From Entomortierella parvispora (Eukaryota; Mortierellomycota; Mortierellomycetes; Mortierellales; Mortierellaceae), in the NCBI GenBank assembly GCA_963573315.1, contig OY752152.1:1037001-1101000 (forward strand): 64,000 nucleotides of DNA. Direction: 5' to 3'. The translations under genes and the position numbers were made by a program. Positions 59,910 to 64,000 of the stretch are shown in pieces (within the stretch, counting starts at the first letter, position 1; every line of letters begins with the position of its first letter). The notes below the pieces were generated by a model. That model saw only the letters and a list, made by a program, of their open reading frames with translations. It did no database searches and was not told the origin of the DNA.

Positions 59910-61085
59910 TCGTACGATCCAAAAAGAAGATCTACTTGATGTATAGTACATGTTGTGTATATGAAGCCCACGAGATTACAGAAGAACATCAGCCCGTGCG
60001 GTAGCAGGAAATGTTGTACATTGATCGCAAATGCTGGCTGACAGCGTGTACTGGATGTTCAAGGCAAAACCACTTGAGTCGAGGAAAAGGGCCGATCGGA
60101 AGTATGGATCTGAGGATTCGCAGCCTATGAACGAGTCGGACGAAATTACAGAGCTATTATTTTATGACCAGAATCGATGCTGTACGACAAGAGAATAACT
60201 TCGTACTTGATCCTTCGAACAGGTCATGACCATTTGCTAGTCGACATTGCTTCTCAAAAGCCTAAGCAGTACCTCATCACCACGTCCTGCAGAGGTCACA
60301 TTGGTAGCGCGGTCTTGTTTCTGTTCCCTGAGCATGCAAACGAGTTTATACCTTTTGCAATCGCAAGGTCGAATAGGAGAGAGTGATTAAACATAGCAAC
60401 CGTGAACCATGAATTGGTTCAAGCACTTTGCAGCTACTGAACATGCCGAGTACCGAGTACCGGCCTCAGATCGGCAACATTGAGCTACAAAAGGTCATGG
60501 CCTGCTTGAGGGACGCAAAAAGTACGAGGTGATTCTCTTGTTGCTCTCTTGACCATAAAGCAGGAGTCGGTGTTTTTCGTCCGACTCATTCAGAAACTAC
60601 CGGTCACCAGATCCATCCTTCCGGCCGGTCTCTCCTAGAGCCAGGCGATCTTGCTTTGAGTGGCTACATTAATTTGGCTGATTTCATGAAGCAGCCAGTA
60701 GAGACTGTCAGCATTTGCGATCAAAAGGAGGGCATCTGCTATTGCGTGGACTGCATCTACGCGGTATGTGCGATTGAGGTAGATTGTCTTCTGTATATAG
60801 TTGTATGGACTGCATCGACGTTGCAGGGCGATCAAAAGTACATTGTCTTCTGCAATCGTATGGGCTTCATTTGCTTCAAGTTATCTTAACTATCAGGTGA
60901 TCTCCGACTTTCAAAAGCAATGTTGACTAGTAAAAAGCCATCTCCAAGACGCGAAACCAAGTGCGTTGAGTGTTTCTCGTCAAGGAGAATCGATCTAGGT
61001 CATAAAATCGAAAACCCTTTAACTTCACCTATGGTCATGAAAAACCACCCGATTCTCAGATCCATTTTCAGGCTCGACTTTACGG
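59910..61085. repeat. Inner part of an imperfect inverted repeat (decayed gene family)
   Basis: The left arm (about 58590-60270 without the LINE) is related in inverse orientation to the right arm (about 60440-61085). Visible matches are the inverted ~200-bp unit (60893-61085), the phrase GCATTTGCGATCAA (in inverse at about 60021-60034, forward at 60713-60726), and GAATGAGTCGGACGAAA against GAACGAGTCGGACGAAA. The centre lies near 60270-60440. Short frames such as RVDAVHAIADALLLIANADS (minus, near 60750) look like remnants of a protein I cannot identify. Confidence 0.6.
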
Positions 61086-61502
61086 TAAGTATTAGGTGAT
61101 TATCGACTTTGAGCTGTAACCCTGACTAAGAAATTGTCATCTCTTGCTCAAGGAGCTATGATCGTTGTGTTCCCCTCGTCTGGGAGTACGGATTTCCCCA
61201 TACTCTCACCACCAATTTAAGGGCAAATCATGAGACTAAGATCGCAGATGTGGCCCTACGCTGGTTTCCTGGAACAGCTTTCCACCTATTGACGCAAGAG
61301 AGTGAACAAGGATGGCAGGATGCGCCAACGAGAATGAAAACAAAAAAGCATTTGAAGCACACACGGAATGGCGTAGACTGTCAAACCTACTCCTTGAACC
61401 CCCCTCTGCCTTTTCTGAATGACTCCACGTTTTTAGAAAGGGAATGCTCAATGAAGCAGCTTTGAAAGATTGAATAAAATCGACGCTTTTTATTTCTCCC
61501 AC
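61086..61502. other. 3' flank of the Rpp30 gene, no gene seen
   Basis: The sequence after the inverted repeat holds no recognisable coding region. An AATAAAA sequence on the plus strand (61473-61479) lies close to the Rpp30 stop but on the opposite strand. Confidence 0.3.
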
Positions 61503-62970
61503 TCATGTAGACGCTGAATCCATTGCTGTGGCTTTCATCTTTTTCTGTGCTTCCACTGATCCAGGCTTGGTATCCTTTTTGCGCTTCTTGTTTCCCATTT
61601 TCCATTGCTCATTCTCGGCAAGAGAAGCAACTGGTTCGACAGAGACAACTGCACGAATAGTGTTACGACGTGTTTCTAAATGGTTCAGGAGAGTAGTAAC
61701 TGAGAGGGTCAGCGACGTTTTCCATGGGCACCAACAGGGGTTCTTTGTAGAGGATTTGCTTACCAGCGTGGATGGCAACAGAGCGGCAGTGCGAGGAGAT
61801 GCAATCCTTTGCCACAGCTTGGTTCAAACCAATTAGAGTGCCACTACAACATGTCGAACCAGAGCGCGTTAGAATAGTACAGGTGAACACACAAGGAAAC
61901 AAAGTCAGAAACGGGAATATACTTACAAATTGACAATATCATATGGTCCTCGCAATTCCATAGCACGCATCGCCTGAGAAGTAAGAATAATATTCTTTCC
62001 TCTAGTTGCTCGAATCAAACTTGCTGCATTGCTGATGAGATTCCTCCTTGCGGTTGCATCTATCAAAGGAAGTAATTAGAGCAAGTTAGTCATGATGAGC
62101 ATGTCTCTGGAATAAACACCGTTTGACAGGTATCGCTTTACCTCTGATAGCTGCCCCATAACAGAGTTCAAAGTAGATTCCCCGATCCACAGCCAAGCCC
62201 ACAGTTGGAAGTTTGAGGTTGAAAGGTAGCCTGGCCGACAAGTCTAAGGAGATGATATCCACCTCAAATGTCCCGCAGGCTGCTTGGAAGGTCTTTTCGT
62301 TTGTAGGCTGAACAGCCAATATATCGTAACTTGACACCACGGGGTTGTTTGTGTTCTATACGACAATCCCCAGAGGAATGGAACGGACAGATGTAGAAGT
62401 TTGCTGTCAGTCAACGATGGTCCCTCTGCTTCCTGCTTGATGGTTTCAAGTGCAATTGTCTCCTTACGAATCCATAGTTCTGACTGACATCGTCGACTAC
62501 GAGGGTCAATCGTGTATACTGCTTCAAGTTGAGTCCTGGGAGGTCGAGTTTTTTGATAGGATTCACCTACGGTTGGCGGTTCAAGAGGAAGAAGGGCAAC
62601 CAGAAATAAGCAACTTTAGCCAATGTTGCACGACAGATCGTGAAATGATGGAGCAACAGCAACAATGAATATTTTACCTGGTTCTGGTTGATCTTGCCCG
62701 TGATCTCATGGTTGTACGCGACAGCCTGGTATCCCACTAACACGCGAGCATCAGATTCAAGAGGTGAAAAGGATTGTTAACCGAAAGTAGCGTGGACCTT
62801 TCCTGTACATCTATCGTAACAACAGAATCCTCGAGCTGCCGGGTTGATTGTGCTCTTGCTCACATACGGTGGACAAGCAATTCGACTCTTTTCCGGGTCT
62901 CGAGCTGCTCCTGTGTCGCCTGGACAGCTCCTGTAGCACCGGTGACAGGAATGTTGAGATCGTAAAACAT
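61503..62970 (-). CDS. RPP1: Ribonuclease P/MRP subunit p30 (Rpp30; yeast Rpp1)
   Basis: Seven exons on the minus strand (62970-62868, 62736-62678, 62566-62468, 62355-62142, 62059-61927, 61843-61764, 61699-61503) give 294 residues. The N-terminus MFYDLNIPVTGATGAVQATQ fits the family (conserved DLNIP). KQYTRLTLVVDDVSQNYG, SSYDILAVQPTNEKTFQAAC, LPFNLKLPTVGLAVDRGIYF, and RGKNIILTSQAMRAMELRGP follow in the expected order along a TIM-barrel-like fold. The C-terminus is Lys-rich. Rpp30 is a protein subunit of nuclear RNase P (tRNA 5' processing) and RNase MRP (pre-rRNA processing). Length matches the family (about 270-300). All junctions are GT-AG and in phase. Confidence 0.92.
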
Positions 62971-63683
62971 GGTGATGATATGCGGATGAAGTATGTGCGA
63001 TTCAGGTGGATGCAGCGGAAGGGTTATGACCTGATCGCGTGCAATGAGAAGTGGAGTGATTAGGGCTTTCTAGGAGTGAGGAGATGGACGGGATTGCGGG
63101 CTCTGCAGTCAGGCGGTCGGATATGCTGGGGAGTGACAGTTGTGTTCTGGGATGGATGCGTGTGCGGGTTGCGTCTGAGGGTATGAATGAGCACGCAGGC
63201 AAGCAAAGACGCAAGAGGGACAAGTCCATGCAAAAGTGCACCGCAAAATAAAAGAGAAAAGAAAAAAAAGATGTTTGCCGAGTGACTGTTCCCTTTGTCG
63301 TCGTCCTCCAAGCAAATCTGCTGCGACCTGAAAGGAGACGAGTGAGCCCAGGCAAGGACGAAGGGTGTTGACTCCATCCATCCATCCTTCCTTCCTTCCA
63401 TCCTCCGATCGCCCTTCTTCATCCCCTCCATTATAAAAACTGGCCCGCTGCACTCCTTCTCCCCCTCCTCCTCCCCTCGCTTCTCTTCCTCATCAGCACC
63501 GCCAGTCCGAGTCCCCATTATACCCTCGCAACCCAAACCCGCCTCGTCTTCTCTCCTTTGCTCTCCCTCAGGCACAGAGTCATTGCTTCCATCCCCTCAC
63601 GCCACCAAAAAAAAAAAAAAAAAAACTCAATCGACCCTCCCTTTTGTCGTTACACCGCAAGCGCTCTTTCTCTCATCGCCCAC
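62971..63683. promoter_or_regulatory. Divergent intergenic region, Rpp30 / partial gene
   Basis: This 713-bp region contains a purine-rich tract (63250-63270), a C/T-rich tract (63370-63480), a TATA-like element TATAAAAA at 63432-63439, and an A19 run near 63607-63625. The TATA-like site lies about 250 nt before the plus-strand start. No gene is supported. Confidence 0.4.
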
Positions 63684-63902
63684 ATGGCCGACGACAATGA
63701 ACCCTACAACATGGATGCTGTTCTCGATGGCATTGAGGACCAGGACGGAGACCTGCACTTGACGTCAAAGACTGCCTCCCACTTCTATCATGAGCGTGTT
63801 GTCGTGGAAGAAATCAAGCACTTGGCCTCCTATCCCATGGTCGGCCCATCGCCTCTCGACAACCGCGGGCGTTGGGGTCTCAGAATCAGCTTGATGCGAT
63901 AT
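63684..63902 (+). CDS. Unknown protein, first exon (runs off window)
   Basis: The exon begins MADDNEPYNMDAVLDGIEDQ and ends in the phrase GLRISLMRY at a GTAAGA donor (63903). Seventy-three codons end in phase 0. The N-terminus is acidic. The segment HERVVVEEIKHLASYPMVGP looks globular. I do not recognise it from this part alone. An upstream in-frame ATG at 63558 exists but is preceded and followed by low-complexity sequence with a long A run, so the start at 63684 is preferred. Confidence 0.6.
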
Positions 63903-64000
63903 GTAAGAACTCGGAAACATATCTTGACCGTGCATATCTTGACCCTGCAATGTTGATGGCTGTCCTGGCATTGACATAAATCTCTCTCTATCTATCTTGT

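Noticed and set aside
58316-61085. CRISPR-like or terminal-inverted-repeat DNA transposon
   Set aside because: Units are too long and diverged for a CRISPR, and no transposase frame or clean terminal repeats with target duplication are seen around the inverted arms.

Overview
This is eukaryotic nuclear DNA from a filamentous fungus. Genes carry many short GT-AG introns (about 80-120 nt), and spliced products match fungal housekeeping families. The intron density, the repeated FAD-monooxygenase/MFS genes and a MYSM1-type deubiquitinase suggest an early-diverging lineage such as Mortierellomycota; that placement is inference. All exon models were built by hand from splice signals, phase and protein similarity, and no transcript data were available.

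Left part (1-24.5 kb): a partial Ala/Lys/Glu-rich gene (-), mitoribosomal protein mL44 (+), a seven-transmembrane protein with a long polyQ tail (+), an unrecognised coiled-coil protein (-), a full-length ABCB drug-exporter-type transporter (+), the DEAD-box helicase Dbp4/DDX10 (+), and a 1407-residue protein joining SANT/Myb, SWIRM and MPN/JAMM domains (-), the architecture of the histone H2A deubiquitinase MYSM1.

Middle part (24.5-44.3 kb): an accessory locus. Two paralogous 14-TM-type MFS exporters (24.56 and 39.74 kb) accompany a tandem array of FAD-dependent monooxygenases, all on the minus strand: four intact 507-residue copies (A, B, D, E), one pseudogene (C), one more divergent 471-residue copy (F), and a decayed exon fragment near 27 kb. 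Copies D and E share a tract of about 775 bp that looks identical, introns included. A, B, D and E share an upstream element 55-105 nt before their starts. No PKS, NRPS or terpene gene is present. The locus looks like an amplifying oxidation-plus-export cluster.

Right part (44.3-64 kb): a decayed coding region (45.2-46.2 kb), an alpha/beta hydrolase with a 9-nt microexon (+), eIF3a (-), a Ugo1/SLC25A46-like mitochondrial carrier relative (+), dynactin p27/DCTN6 with a 6-nt microexon (-), Dus1 tRNA-dihydrouridine synthase (+), a 3.6-kb repeat zone, RNase P/MRP subunit Rpp30 (-), and the first exon of an unknown gene (+). The repeat zone holds an imperfect inverted repeat, one arm of which is interrupted by a 5'-truncated LINE flanked by 16-bp target-site duplications.

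I saw no rRNA, convincing tRNA, CRISPR array or bacterial-type operon.
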